Source of the DNA: Ensifer oleiphilus
GTDB taxonomy: Bacteria; Pseudomonadota; Alphaproteobacteria; Rhizobiales; Rhizobiaceae
NCBI RefSeq assembly: GCF_013371465.1
Contig: NZ_JABWDU010000003.1
Location: 310,001 to 374,000 of the forward strand
Direction of reading: 5' to 3'
Length of the DNA stretch: 64,000 nucleotides
In this document: positions 25,605 to 34,872 of the stretch, piece by piece
Layout of the letters: each line of letters starts with the position of its first letter
How positions within the stretch are numbered: the stretch's first letter is position 1
Position numbers and translations under genes: made by a program
The notes under the pieces: model-generated
What the model was told of the DNA's origin: nothing
Databases searched by the model: none
The model's input: only the letters and a program-made list of their open reading frames with translations

Positions 25605-27146
25605 TCATTCCGTTTTCGACATCGTTCCGAAGTTGTAGACCTGGATCAGCATGGGATTGTAGACATAGCCTTTGACGACCGCGCGGCGGGCGAAGATGTC
25701 GTTCTTTTCCATGATGTAGAGATAGGGCGCGTCCTGCGTCGAGAGCGTCTGCGCTTCGACATAGAGCTCCTTGCGCTTCCCCTCGTCGACGATGGCTGCC
25801 GCCTCTTGCACGAGTTCGGTCACCTTGGCGTTGTCGTAGAAGGAACGGTTGCCAGGACCACCCATTTTGCCGGCGTCGAACCAATAGTTCATGAACATGT
25901 AGGGGTCGGCGAAGTCAGGCGTCCAGGCACCGGGCGCCATATCGAACTTGCCGTTGGCCACCAGTTCGCGCTTGGTCGTGTCGGCGACCGCCTGCAGGTC
26001 GAGCTTGACGCCGATTTCGGCAAGCGACGCCTGCAGTGCAAGCCCGACCGGCTCCCACGCGGGATCGGCCTGGGAGAAGGTGTAAGTCAGGCGGATGTCG
26101 CTCTTGCCGGATTCGGCAAGCAGGGCCTTGGCCTTCTCGACATCGTATGTGTACTGGAATCCCTGCGGATCGTGCCCCCACATGCCGCTCGGCACCGCGC
26201 CGCGCATCTGCTTGGCCTGGCCGAGCATAATGCCGTCGATGATGCCCTGATAGTCGACCGCATAGGAAATCGCCTGGCGCACCTTGGCATCATCCAGCGG
26301 CGGCTGGCGGTTGTTCATGTAGATGTAGTTCACATACATGCTGGGATTGCTCTCCACCACGACGGAGGCGTCTTTCTGCAACGCCTCTGCCTGATCGAGC
26401 GGGATCTGTTCGATGATGTCGGCATCACCGCTCGTCAATTGCAGACGGCGGGCCGAGACGTCGCCGACGATGCGGATGACGACTTGTTTCAGCGCCGGCT
26501 TGGTGCCCGCGTAATGTTCGTTGCGGTCGAGGACGATGCTCTGGTTGCGCTCCCAGGAGGCGATACGGTAGGGGCCGCTGCCTGCGGAGTGCTCCGCGAG
26601 CCAGGCCTTCGCCATGTCGCCGTCCTTCTCGTGCTCCATCACCTTGGGATTGACGATGGCCGCGCCGGAGACGGCGAGCGTCGAGATGAAGGGGGCAAAG
26701 GGCGCCGTCAGATGGAACTTCACCGTCTGCGGATCGACGACCTCGACTTCCTTCAGCACCGGAAACGCGTCGGAGGGGCCTGCCTTCAGCTTCATCAGCC
26801 GATCGAAGCTGAACTTGACCGCGGCCGCGTCGACCGGTGCGCCGTCATCGAACTTGTGGCCGCTGGCGAGCTTGAAGGTCCACACGAGACCGGCGTCGTC
26901 GGCCGTCCAGCTTTCGGCCAGTTCCGGCCCGACTTCCGTCGAGCCGCCCTTGTAGGCGACGAGCCTCTCATAGGCAGCATAAATGAGTGTGTAGCCACTG
27001 TTGCTGATTTCAACGCCAGGATCGGCGGTCGGCGGATCTTCCGCTCGCGCCAACACCAGGACGTCCTGCGCAGCGATCGCGCCGGAAAGCGGCGTTGATG
27101 CCAGAAGCAAGGCGACGCCAATCGATTTCCACTTGGAACCGTTCAT
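25605..27146 (-). CDS. Peptide ABC transporter substrate-binding protein (2)
   Basis: The 513-residue family 5 binding protein has a signal peptide (WKSIGVALLLASTPLSGAIA) and the mature start AQDVLVLARAEDPPTADPGV. GSGPYRIASWERNQSIVLDR and VRQAISYAVDYQGIIDGIML are family landmarks. It is the first gene of the dpp operon and the probable main receptor. It is clearly different from the other binding protein of this locus. GGGGAGGACTACGAG sets the ATG at 27146. A TAGGAAA-N4-TTTCCTA palindrome lies 64 bases upstream, and the XRE-cupin regulator gene is immediately upstream on the same strand. Confidence 0.9.
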   Translation of the reverse strand: MNGSKWKSIGVALLLASTPLSGAIAAQDVLVLARAEDPPTADPGVEISNSGYTLIYAAYERLVAYKGGSTEVGPELAESWTADDAGLVWTFKLASGHKFDDGAPVDAAAVKFSFDRLMKLKAGPSDAFPVLKEVEVVDPQTVKFHLTAPFAPFISTLAVSGAAIVNPKVMEHEKDGDMAKAWLAEHSAGSGPYRIASWERNQSIVLDRNEHYAGTKPALKQVVIRIVGDVSARRLQLTSGDADIIEQIPLDQAEALQKDASVVVESNPSMYVNYIYMNNRQPPLDDAKVRQAISYAVDYQGIIDGIMLGQAKQMRGAVPSGMWGHDPQGFQYTYDVEKAKALLAESGKSDIRLTYTFSQADPAWEPVGLALQASLAEIGVKLDLQAVADTTKRELVANGKFDMAPGAWTPDFADPYMFMNYWFDAGKMGGPGNRSFYDNAKVTELVQEAAAIVDEGKRKELYVEAQTLSTQDAPYLYIMEKNDIFARRAVVKGYVYNPMLIQVYNFGTMSKTE

Positions 27147-27209
27147 CTCGTAGTCCTCCCCAGAACTGCGGTGCACGATGCCCTCCCGGCACCAACCGCA
27201 GCACTAGAG

Positions 27210-27227
27210 TAGGAAACGATTTTCCTA
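27210..27227 (-). promoter_or_regulatory. Operator palindrome before dpp operon
   Basis: TAGGAAA, CGAT, TTTTCCTA: perfect 7-bp arms (TAGGAAA/TTTCCTA) around four bases, 64 bases upstream of binding protein 2. The same arms and spacing occur upstream of the XRE-cupin regulator at 27989. Confidence 0.75.
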
Positions 27228-27267
27228 AGTGCAATATTTTTTCTTATCGTACTCGTTTTTAGTTGTA

Positions 27268-27900
27268 TCAGCCTTTGGACTTGATCGTCTGCGCGTTCGA
27301 CAGGGTGGAGACCAATTCGGTTTCCGGGGTAGAGCAGACGCACAGGATTTGCGCAGGCTCTTCGCTCACGCTGAGATAGGCGTGCCCCATCATGGCGTCG
27401 AAGTAGCAGGAATCGCCCTTCCTGAGCCGCAAGGGTGCATAGATCTCGGTATGGAGCTCGAGTTCCCCTTCGACAACGTAGAAGAACTCTTCGCCCTTAT
27501 GTCGGATCAGTGGCCCGAATTCGTCGAGTGTGCGGGCGCGGGCCACCGCCACGATCGGAACCATCGACTTCTTCGAAATCTCAGTACAAACATAGAGATA
27601 GTCGTAGTTCTGCGTGATGATCTCCCGCCCCTCACCGGTTCTGGTGTAGGTGCGGCGTCCCAGCATGCTGGGCGCCTCCTCGGCGCCGGCCGTGGTCCCG
27701 AAAAGCTCGACGATATCGACTTTCAGGCCTTGGGCCAGCTGGACCAACCGGTCGTAGGTGAGCTGCATCTGGTTGTTCTCGACCTTGGAAAGGGTCGAGA
27801 CGGCCAGTCCCGTCATCGAGCTCACCTCTGCCAGCGTCCAGCGATTACGGTTGCGAATCTCCTTCAAGATATCGCCTAGGGTGGATTTCGCATCGGTCAT
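27268..27900 (-). CDS. XRE-family regulator with C-terminal cupin
   Basis: The 210-residue protein has an N-terminal XRE helix-turn-helix (about 7-62, with WTLAEVSSMTGLAVSTLSKV) and a C-terminal cupin sensor domain (about 125-195, GEEFFYVVEGELELHTE and KGDSCYFDAMMGHAYLSV). This architecture is typical of PuuR-like regulators of amine, amino-acid and peptide catabolism, where the cupin binds the effector. The ATG at 27900 follows GGAGACGCC; longer in-frame starts lack support. Identical palindromes upstream of its own gene and of the dpp operon mark it as the likely local regulator. Confidence 0.88.
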   Translation of the reverse strand: MTDAKSTLGDILKEIRNRNRWTLAEVSSMTGLAVSTLSKVENNQMQLTYDRLVQLAQGLKVDIVELFGTTAGAEEAPSMLGRRTYTRTGEGREIITQNYDYLYVCTEISKKSMVPIVAVARARTLDEFGPLIRHKGEEFFYVVEGELELHTEIYAPLRLRKGDSCYFDAMMGHAYLSVSEEPAQILCVCSTPETELVSTLSNAQTIKSKG

Positions 27901-27988
27901 CGTAGGCGTCTCCAATTTGCCCGCAGCCGTCACGACCGCCCGCCGGTCTCGGCTCAGCCAGCGACGCGGGCAGAATCCGATTGGCATG

Positions 27989-28008
27989 ATAGGAAAACCA
28001 TTTCCTAT
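27989..28008 (-). promoter_or_regulatory. Operator palindrome before XRE-cupin regulator
   Basis: ATAGGAAA, ACCA, TTTCCTAT has perfect 8-bp arms around four bases, 89 bases upstream of the regulator ATG. It shares its arms with the site at 27210 and suggests autoregulation. Confidence 0.75.
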
Positions 28009-28014
28009 AATACG

Positions 28015-28036
28015 GGGCCGAAATCAACATCGGCCC
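28015..28036 (-). terminator. Candidate terminator after M81 peptidase gene
   Basis: GGGCCGA and TCGGCCC (7-bp stem, 8-nt loop) lie about 95 bases after the M81 stop on the minus strand and just before the regulator's operator. On that strand the sequence after the stem is CGTATTAT, a weak T-rich run. Confidence 0.4.
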
Positions 28037-28130
28037 GAAAAGCAATGCCACCCTTGCATGCCGGCGTCATCGGCTCGACCTGCAGTCCATCCGCCGTCTG
28101 CATCGACGACAGCGATGGTTCGCCAGAGGT

Positions 28131-29621
28131 CTATGCCGTGAGCGCCGCCGCATGGCATCCGTCCTCCTGCGCAAACGGGTCGGCGACCTTCGGCCAATAG
28201 AGGCGTTTCAGTTTGGTGAAGGGCAGCGCCTCGAAGTTGGGCTGCAGGGCGCCGGGGCCGCCAACATAGAGGATTTCGCTGGCGATGGGTTCGAAGCCGG
28301 CGCGGAAGTGGTTGCTCGATTTCACCACGACGATCTTCTTCTGCGTCGGGTCGAGGCCCAGCGCCGTCATGCATTCCGGGTGGAAGACCTGTGTGCGCAG
28401 CGTGTTGAGCACGATGTCGATGCCGCCTGCCGTGACCCAGACAGCGTCGCCGATGCCGAGCGGCGTCGGCCCGAAGCGCTGGGTAACGCCGGAGGCAATG
28501 CGCCTGACTTTCACGGTCAGGTCCACGGGATCGCCGGAGGCCGGCCCGACCTTGCCGCCGATCCTCAGGGCCAGCGTCGCCCCTTCTCCCGCCTCGCGGC
28601 ACATACGCACCGCAATCGGGTCCCAATAGAGGCAGGTCGCCACGTTCTCGATGCCGCGCTCGATGATGCGGCGCAGGATGAAGGTCGAGTCTCCAGGCGC
28701 CCCGCCGCCGGCATTGTCGGAGACATCGGCCAGCACGACCGGTCCACTCTTTGCGGCGACGGCCAGGTCCAGCGCGGCATCGATGCCGAGATAGGTGCCG
28801 CGCATGTGCTCACGCGCATCGAATATCTCCCTGCCGATGGCCTCCGCGGTGCGTGCCGCCTTCTCCTTATCATCGTCGGTCACGACGAGCATCTTGGCGC
28901 CGACATCCTCGACGTCGCCCCAGGGGAAGCCGTGACCGAAGGAGACCGAGAGAATACCATCCTGCCCCTCCATCGCCTTCATGCGGTCGACGATGCCGCG
29001 CAACGGCGCGCGATGCGGATGGAAGGTATTGATCATCCGGCAGTCATAGAGGGCCATCACCGGCCGCACTTCACCCGCAAGGGTCCGCTTCATCAGCTGG
29101 AACAACTGGGCTGCGACCTCCTCGATGTCGGTGTGCGGATACTCCTTGTAGGTGGCGATCATCGTCGCGTTGGCAATCATGCGATCGGTGATGTGGCAAT
29201 GCAGATCGAGCTCGGCGGCAACCGGGACATTCGGCCCGACCACTGCGCGCACGTGCTCGATCAGATCCCCCTCGACATCGTCATAGCCGTCTGCGACGCA
29301 CGCGCCGTGCAGCGCCAGCATGACGGCGTCGACCGGCATGGCGGCCTTGAGGTCGTCGAGGATCGTTGTGCGGAAGCTCTCATAGACGGTCCGCGTGGTC
29401 CTGCCGCCTGGCTCGGCCACGGCGCAGAGGCTCTCAACCACGTCCCAGCCCTCTTCTTCGGCGGCATTGCGCCAGACCAGCATCTGCGACGAGCAGCACG
29501 TCAGTGGTTTGCTGGTTGCGTCGCCATAGGCGATCAGGTTTTCCTGGAAAGCCTCGAGCCCCGTCTGCATCGGCGAAAAGGTATTGGTTTCGGTGTCCAG
29601 ACCCGCAATAAACAGTTTCAT
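28131..29621 (-). CDS. M81-family metallopeptidase (MlrC-like)
   Basis: This 496-residue protein is of the DUF1485/MlrC family, named from the microcystin-degradation protein MlrC. It starts MKLFIAGLDTETNTFSPMQT and contains LHGACVADGYDDVEGDL, LDLHCHITDRMI (metal His), ATYKEYPHTDIEEVA and ADVSDNAGGGAPGDSTF, all family hallmarks of the zinc site and second domain. MlrC cleaves short peptides containing unusual residues. Here it is divergent from an M55 D-aminopeptidase and next to a peptide importer, which suggests hydrolysis of D-residue or modified peptides. GGAGG precedes the ATG. Confidence 0.9.
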   Translation of the reverse strand: MKLFIAGLDTETNTFSPMQTGLEAFQENLIAYGDATSKPLTCCSSQMLVWRNAAEEEGWDVVESLCAVAEPGGRTTRTVYESFRTTILDDLKAAMPVDAVMLALHGACVADGYDDVEGDLIEHVRAVVGPNVPVAAELDLHCHITDRMIANATMIATYKEYPHTDIEEVAAQLFQLMKRTLAGEVRPVMALYDCRMINTFHPHRAPLRGIVDRMKAMEGQDGILSVSFGHGFPWGDVEDVGAKMLVVTDDDKEKAARTAEAIGREIFDAREHMRGTYLGIDAALDLAVAAKSGPVVLADVSDNAGGGAPGDSTFILRRIIERGIENVATCLYWDPIAVRMCREAGEGATLALRIGGKVGPASGDPVDLTVKVRRIASGVTQRFGPTPLGIGDAVWVTAGGIDIVLNTLRTQVFHPECMTALGLDPTQKKIVVVKSSNHFRAGFEPIASEILYVGGPGALQPNFEALPFTKLKRLYWPKVADPFAQEDGCHAAALTA

Positions 29622-29636
29622 TTTTGCCTCCGCCAG

Positions 29637-29654
29637 AAAGAAAGATATTTTCTA
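29637..29654. promoter_or_regulatory. Degenerate regulator site in divergent M81-M55 gap
   Basis: AAAGAAA, GATA, TTTTCTA matches TAGGAAA-N4-TTTCCTA at 11 of 14 arm positions with the same spacing. A further half-site TAGGAAA lies at 29676-29682. The position in the 109-bp divergent gap suits joint control of the M81 and M55 genes. Confidence 0.45.
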
Positions 29655-29730
29655 ATCATAAAACTATGTTTACCGTAGGAAAGTCAAATGCATCATTCGC
29701 GCCATCGCGCGGCTGGCCGGGGAGGCAGGA

Positions 29731-30555
29731 ATGCGCATCTACATCTCAGCTGACATCGAGGGGATCGTCGGGGTCGTCAGCCGCGACCAACTGATGCCGG
29801 AAGGTTTCGAATACGAAAACGCGCGCCGCTGGATGACCGATACCGTCGTTCACGCCTGCGAGGCCGCGCACGAGGAAGGCGTGGAGGAAGTCATCCTCAG
29901 CGATTCCCACGGCAATGGCGAGAGCATCCTGATTGACCGTCTGCCAGACTATGTGCAGATCGTGCGCAGCTGGCCGCGACCGCTGATGATGATGCAGGGC
30001 GTCGAGCTCGGCTCCTTCGTCGGTGCGATGCTGCTCGGCTACCACGCCGGGGCAAGCCATCCGGGTGGGGTTCTGTCGCACACGATCGGCGGCACGGCGT
30101 TTGCCGAGGTGCGCATCAACGGTGACGTCATGCCGGAAGCCGGTATCAACGCCGCCATTGCCGGACATTTCGACGTGCCCGTCTTGCTCGCCTCCGGCGA
30201 CAATATCGCCCTTGACGAGATCAAGGCCTGCATCGGCGATATCGTGACGGTGCCGGTCAAGCAGGTTTACAGCACACAGTCGGCGATATCGCTGACGCCG
30301 GCCGTCGCGCATCGTCGGATTCGCGAGGGCGTCAAGGCGGCGCTGTCAACAGCCGGTGCGGCGAAACCGTTCAAGCTGGAAAATCCGGTCCTGGAGATCG
30401 TGTTCCGAAATCGTCTGCCGGCCGAGTATCTCTCCTACCTCAAGGGCGTCGAACGCACCGACGGTTACACGATCCGCTACCAGGGCGACGACATGGTCGA
30501 CGTCTCGCGCTTCATCCAGTTCGTGGTCGGCTACAATTCACGCCTGACTTTCTGA
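29731..30555 (+). CDS. M55-family D-aminopeptidase (DppA of Bacillus type)
   Basis: The 274-residue enzyme matches the zinc D-aminopeptidase family of Bacillus subtilis DppA, which cleaves D-Ala-D-Ala and other D-peptides. Metal residues are visible as D8 and E10 (ISADIEG), H60 (SDSHG), H105 (GYHAGA) and E136 (NGDVMPEAGIN). The catalytic His is H117 (VLSHT). It is not the binding protein also called DppA in Gram-negatives. GGAGG precedes the ATG. Followed 24 bases later by a DadA-type oxidase, it would release D-amino acids that the oxidase then deaminates. Confidence 0.93.
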   Translation: MRIYISADIEGIVGVVSRDQLMPEGFEYENARRWMTDTVVHACEAAHEEGVEEVILSDSHGNGESILIDRLPDYVQIVRSWPRPLMMMQGVELGSFVGAMLLGYHAGASHPGGVLSHTIGGTAFAEVRINGDVMPEAGINAAIAGHFDVPVLLASGDNIALDEIKACIGDIVTVPVKQVYSTQSAISLTPAVAHRRIREGVKAALSTAGAAKPFKLENPVLEIVFRNRLPAEYLSYLKGVERTDGYTIRYQGDDMVDVSRFIQFVVGYNSRLTF

Positions 30556-30579
30556 CCAACTCCGCAACGGATCCCATTC

Positions 30580-31818
30580 ATGACCACCTCGATTGTCCTT
30601 GGCGCCGGCATGGTCGGCGTCTCAACCGCGCTTGCCTTGCAGGAGAACGGGCACCAGGTGGTGCTACTGGATCGCCAGGCACCGGGGCGGGAAACAAGCT
30701 ATGGCAACGCCGGCATCATCCAGACCGAGGCCGTAGAGCCCTATCCCTTCCCGCGCAGCGTAAGCGAGATCGCCAGGGTGGCGCTGAAGCGCGGCAACGA
30801 CGTCGATTGGCGGCTTCGCGATTTGCCACGCGTGGCGGGGCCGCTCTTGCGGTATTTCACGCAGTCGGCGGCTGAGCCTTACGCGAGAACCATCGCGGCC
30901 TATTCACAGCTCGCGCTCAGGGCGAGCGACGATCACGCGCGCTTTATCGAACCCGCCGGCGCAAGCGACCTGATTGTCCGGCAAGGGTGGCGCGCCGTCT
31001 ATCGTACGCCCGCGAGTTTCGAAGCGGCTGCAGCCGATGCGGACCGGCTGAAGCGTGTCTATGGCGTGCCGTCAGCTGTTCTAGGCACGGACGATCTTGC
31101 CGCAAGCGAACCGGCGCTGCAGCGTCGGCTCGCGGGTGCCGTCCACTGGACCTCGCCCTGGACCTGCCGTGATCCGGGCGAGCTGGTTGCGCGATACGCC
31201 GCTCTCTTCGTGGCGCGTGGCGGTACGCTGGCACGCGGCGACGCAATGACCTTGCGACCGAATGGTGCGGGTTGGCGGGTATTGTCCGAGGATGGCGTTG
31301 TCGGCGCTGAAAACGCGGTCGTTGCCCTGGGGCCATGGTCGCCTACGCTCGTAAAGACGTTCGGCTATCGCATACCCATGGTGTTCAAGCGCGGTTACCA
31401 CAGGCATTTTTCAGGAGAGCACGGGCCGCGCGTCTCAATGCTGGACGTCGACAATTCCACGCTGGTTGCGCCGATGAACGCCGGATGGCGGGTCTTGACC
31501 GGCGCGCATATGACGCCGCCGGGAACAGCGCCGGCATCGCGACAAATTCGACACGCGACCGACGCTGCCCGTGATCTTTTTGCACTGCGAGACCCCGTTG
31601 AAGCCACACCATGGTCGGGCACTCGGCCCTGCATGCCCGACATGCTGCCTGTCGTCGGCCCGACCCGGCACAGGGGTCTGTTTTTTCATTTTGGCCACGG
31701 ACACCAGGGCTTCACTTTGGGTCCGACGACCGCATTCCTCCTGGCGGAGCTGATGACAATGGGCCGCGGGAATCCGCTTGCGCTCCCGTTACTGCCGTCA
31801 GCGCGGGGCTGGGCATAA
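30580..31818 (+). CDS. FAD-dependent D-amino-acid dehydrogenase-like oxidoreductase
   Basis: The 412-residue DAO/DadA-family flavoprotein starts with an ADP-binding motif (IVLGAGMVGVSTALALQENG), then GRETSYGNAGII, which resembles the FAD contact of DadA (ETSxANAG). The C-terminus has GTRPCMPDMLPVVGPT and FHFGHGHQGFTLGPTTAFL, typical of the family. DadA oxidises D-amino acids to 2-oxo acids and passes electrons to quinones. Its place right after the M55 D-aminopeptidase supports D-amino-acid oxidation; sarcosine-like amines remain an alternative. Confidence 0.88.
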   Translation: MTTSIVLGAGMVGVSTALALQENGHQVVLLDRQAPGRETSYGNAGIIQTEAVEPYPFPRSVSEIARVALKRGNDVDWRLRDLPRVAGPLLRYFTQSAAEPYARTIAAYSQLALRASDDHARFIEPAGASDLIVRQGWRAVYRTPASFEAAAADADRLKRVYGVPSAVLGTDDLAASEPALQRRLAGAVHWTSPWTCRDPGELVARYAALFVARGGTLARGDAMTLRPNGAGWRVLSEDGVVGAENAVVALGPWSPTLVKTFGYRIPMVFKRGYHRHFSGEHGPRVSMLDVDNSTLVAPMNAGWRVLTGAHMTPPGTAPASRQIRHATDAARDLFALRDPVEATPWSGTRPCMPDMLPVVGPTRHRGLFFHFGHGHQGFTLGPTTAFLLAELMTMGRGNPLALPLLPSARGWA

Positions 31819-32122
31819 CGCAGCCGAAAAGACCGTGAAGGGCAGGTCGACATCGTCAGGAATCCTCGCACCGCAGTCGGAGCAGATCGCTCCGGCCCTC
31901 GTGAGTTCCATCCGCAGTGTCGGAGCAATTTCGTGGCGGTCGGAAATCGCCAAATTGTCAGAAGGGGATCAGATACCGCGCAGGCAAGGCTGATATTCTG
32001 GCCGCGCGGATTCCGAGGCTAGGTCGACGGGATGTGAACCGCACCGTTCTCAGGAGCAATTTCCCCGGGAGTGTGTCAGTGACGTCCATACCCTGCCGCT
32101 CTTCCTTCAGTACATTCGCCAA
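31819..32122. other. Intergenic between convergent units, no gene
   Basis: A 304-bp gap between the DadA-like gene and the convergent ATPase gene. I see no coding frame and no strong hairpin. Confidence 0.4.
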
Positions 32123-32866
32123 TCAGTGCTTCAGTATCTGGCTGAGGAAGACCTGCGTGCGTTCGTGTTTGGGACTGGTGAAGAATTCGTCAGGGGTCGC
32201 CTCCTCGACAATCTGCCCGCCGTTCATGAATATCACACGGTCAGCGACCGCGCGCGCGAACCCCATTTCGTGGGTGACACAGACCATTGTCATTCCGTCC
32301 TTGGCGAGAGCAGTCATGGTTTCGAGCACTTCCGACACCATTTCAGGGTCAAGGGCCGAGGTGGGCTCGTCGAACAGCATCACTGCCGGCTGCATGCAGA
32401 GTGAGCGGGCGATCGCCACACGCTGCTGCTGGCCACCCGAAAGCTGGACCGGGAACTTGTTTGCCTGTTCAGGAATACGAACCCGCTCAAGATACTTCAG
32501 TGCCCTTGCCCGCGCCTCGGCCTCCGGCACACCACTGATCCACATCGGCCCAACCATGCAGTTCATCAGCACAGTCATGTGCGGAAACAGGTTGAAATGC
32601 TGAAACACCATGCCGACATTGCGCCGCACGTCCGAGACATTGCGCATCTTGGCGTGCAGGTTGATGCCGTTGACGACGATCTCGCCTTCCTGGTGGGCCT
32701 CCAGTCGATTGAAGCAGCGGATCAATGTCGATTTGCCCGACCCGGACGGGCCGCATATGACGATACGTTCTCCCTTGCGGACCTTCAGGTTGATATCCGT
32801 CAGCACCTGAAACGCACCGTACCATTTGGACACGTTCCTGACGTCGATAATGGTCTCTGCACTCAT
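32123..32866 (-). CDS. Polar amino-acid ABC transporter ATPase
   Basis: The 247-residue GlnQ/HisP-type ATPase has Walker [10 protein letters not shown] (about 39-47), Q-loop [15 protein letters not shown], signature LSGGQQQR and Walker [16 protein letters not shown] with the H-loop in [10 protein letters not shown]. Its ATG overlaps the permease stop (ATGA). It is the last gene of the operon that starts with the flavin reductase at 39681 and energises the importer made by the two genes upstream. Confidence 0.93.
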   Translation of the reverse strand: MSAETIIDVRNVSKWYGAFQVLTDINLKVRKGERIVICGPSGSGKSTLIRCFNRLEAHQEGEIVVNGINLHAKMRNVSDVRRNVGMVFQHFNLFPHMTVLMNCMVGPMWISGVPEAEARARALKYLERVRIPEQANKFPVQLSGGQQQRVAIARSLCMQPAVMLFDEPTSALDPEMVSEVLETMTALAKDGMTMVCVTHEMGFARAVADRVIFMNGGQIVEEATPDEFFTSPKHERTQVFLSQILKH

Positions 32867-33837
32867 CTGACCTTGCTCCTGGCATAGTGGCGTTCGATGC
32901 GGGACTGGATGAGTTCGAGGCAGATTGACATGATCCAGTAGAGCATGGCGGCTGAGATAAGCATTTCCATGTGCTGGAACGTTTTCTGGCCAAGCGTGCG
33001 CGCCAGGAACATCAATTCCCAGACGCCAATCACGGAGACGAGCGAGCTATCTTTCAGCATCGAAATGAACTGGTTGCCTGTTGGCGGAATTATGACGGGC
33101 AGCGCTTGCGGCAGGATAATCTTGCGCATGGTCAGTCCGAAGCCAAAGCCGATCGACCTTGATGCCTCCCACTGGCCGCGGTCGATGCTCTGGATGCCGG
33201 ACCGGAAGATTTCCGTCATGTAAGCGCCGTAGCAGAGCGAAAGTGCCAGGATACCTGCCGGAACGGCATCGATGATGATGCCAAGCTGAGGCAGACCCAG
33301 ATAGATCAAATAGACCTGCATCAGGAGTGGCAGCCCGCGAAAGAACGATGTGTAGAAGCTTGCGATCGCGTAGGCAAAACCGTTGGTCGACAGTTTTGCT
33401 ACCGCACCAAGGATGGCGATGAGCGAGGCGATTGCAATCGAAATCGCCGACACATAGACGGTCGTCACAAGGCCCTGCGCGATCAGGAAAGGAAGCTTCT
33501 GCTCGATAAACGGCAGGCTGAGGTGAAACGTCTGGAAGAAGGCGAGAAACACCAGGAGAAGCTCAATCCATACAATAGCGATCTGGATCTTGAGGCTGGC
33601 AAAGCCAATCAGAACGATGTTCAGGCAAAAGAGCGCTGCGATCACAAGGGCAATGGCGAAACGGCCGTAGAAGCCGCTTTGCAAAGGCTCACCGATCACC
33701 GGGCGCATGAGTTCGCCCATTGTCGTGCCGGTCAGATTGAAGACGGTGAAGACGACCAGGGCGGCGGCGAACATCGTCGCGACGAACCGCGGCTGGTGGA
33801 CGAGTACGACGGACTCAACGGTATCCGGATAAAGCAT
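32863..33837 (-). CDS. Polar amino-acid ABC transporter permease
   Basis: The 324-residue HisM/GlnP-type permease has an N-terminal extension with two or three extra helices ([40 protein letters not shown]) before the conserved permease core: [35 protein letters not shown] and the EAA loop [20 protein letters not shown]. The ATG at 33837 follows AGAGGGACTAAG; an in-frame TTG at 33855 is less likely. A terminator-like hairpin lies 17 bases upstream and would reduce its expression relative to the binding protein. Confidence 0.9.
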   Translation of the reverse strand: MLYPDTVESVVLVHQPRFVATMFAAALVVFTVFNLTGTTMGELMRPVIGEPLQSGFYGRFAIALVIAALFCLNIVLIGFASLKIQIAIVWIELLLVFLAFFQTFHLSLPFIEQKLPFLIAQGLVTTVYVSAISIAIASLIAILGAVAKLSTNGFAYAIASFYTSFFRGLPLLMQVYLIYLGLPQLGIIIDAVPAGILALSLCYGAYMTEIFRSGIQSIDRGQWEASRSIGFGFGLTMRKIILPQALPVIIPPTGNQFISMLKDSSLVSVIGVWELMFLARTLGQKTFQHMEMLISAAMLYWIMSICLELIQSRIERHYARSKVR

Positions 33838-33853
33838 CTTAGTCCCTCTGGAC

Positions 33854-33884
33854 AAAAAGGCGGTCCGGACCGACCCGGACCGCC
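33854..33884 (-). terminator. Intra-operon terminator/attenuator between SBP and permease
   Basis: GGCGGTCCGG, 6-nt loop, CCGGACCGCC forms a perfect 10-bp GC-rich stem. On the minus (transcribed) strand it is followed directly by TTTTTG. This is a textbook intrinsic terminator placed between the binding-protein and permease genes. Confidence 0.75.
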
Positions 33885-33898
33885 AGGTGTGGGAAGGG

Positions 33899-34732
33899 CT
33901 ATTTCACGACGGTGTAGTCGACGCCGTACCACTTCTCGGACAGCTTGCTCAGCGTGCCGTCGCTTTGCATCGCCTTGATCGCTTCAGCGATCTTGTCGTT
34001 CAGTTCCTTGTCGCCGTGCTCGATGGCAACGGCGAGCGGCTCGTAGAAGACGGGGTCGCCGACCTGCTTGATCGGATACCCGGCCTTGATGGCATCGCGG
34101 ATACTCGGCAACGACGACACCACCGCATCGACGCGAACGCCGTCGCCGAGGCGCAGGTCGTCAAAGGCCGTTGTCGAGTTGGCGTAGGACTTCACTTCCT
34201 TCGGCTTGAAGGCGTATTCGAAGGCGGGAGCCCCAGCGGCATCGAGCGTCAATTCCTGCTTGGCGTAGGCTTCGAAGGTCGACGTTGCCGTTGTTCCGAC
34301 GACCTTGCCATCCAGGTCGATCAAGGTGATGGCGAGACTATCCTTGTGGACGGCGACCGCCGCCGGCGTGTAGTAGTAGACGGCCGGAAAGTCGAATATC
34401 TTGGCGCGTTCCCTGGTCGGCGTCATCGAGCCCACATGCATGTCCCAGCGGCCCTGCCAGTTGCCGGCGGTGATGATATCCCAGCCCGGGGTGACAAACT
34501 CGACGCCGACACCGAGGCGCTTGCCGATTTCCTTGGCGACATCGATGTCGAAACCGTCCATCTCGTTCTTGTCGTTCATGAAGGACTGCGGCGCCCAACT
34601 GGCGTCGGTTGCAACCTTCAGGGTTTTTGCGTCGAGCACGCGGTCAAGGACGGCACCGGCGTAAGCCGGAAGCGCCGCGAACGATATGGCAATCGATGCG
34701 GCCGCCGCTGTCAGTCTGGCGAAAGTGTTCAT
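33899..34732 (-). CDS. Polar amino-acid ABC transporter binding protein
   Basis: The 277-residue family 3 binding protein has a signal peptide (LTAAAASIAISFAALPAYAG) and LKVATDASWAPQSFMNDKNE, MDGFDIDVAKEIGKRLG and ENMWYGVDYTVVK-like end motifs. It would deliver an amino-acid-like ligand to the permease downstream. AGAGGGAACGACAGA sets the ATG at 34732. It sits after the catabolic genes of the operon and before the terminator-like hairpin, so it is probably made in excess of the membrane parts. Confidence 0.9.
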   Translation of the reverse strand: MNTFARLTAAAASIAISFAALPAYAGAVLDRVLDAKTLKVATDASWAPQSFMNDKNEMDGFDIDVAKEIGKRLGVGVEFVTPGWDIITAGNWQGRWDMHVGSMTPTRERAKIFDFPAVYYYTPAAVAVHKDSLAITLIDLDGKVVGTTATSTFEAYAKQELTLDAAGAPAFEYAFKPKEVKSYANSTTAFDDLRLGDGVRVDAVVSSLPSIRDAIKAGYPIKQVGDPVFYEPLAVAIEHGDKELNDKIAEAIKAMQSDGTLSKLSEKWYGVDYTVVK

Positions 34733-34872
34733 TCTGTCGTTCCCTCTTGTCGTTCTGGGTTTTGGCAGGGTCCTCTTCCTGCCATAGGGGTGATCTTGAG
34801 TTCTCAGACGCCCTTCCGTCTTCCGGCGATACGAGGCAGCGCGGAGCCGCCCTTTCCTCATAAACGTGGAAA

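Noticed and set aside
25557-27098. Long plus-strand open frame opposite binding protein 2
   Set aside because: Its translation is His/Arg-rich and without family features, while the minus frame is a full periplasmic binding protein with signal peptide.
28152-29678. Long plus-strand open frame opposite the M81 gene
   Set aside because: It is an antisense shadow caused by high GC third positions; the minus frame has full MlrC family motifs.
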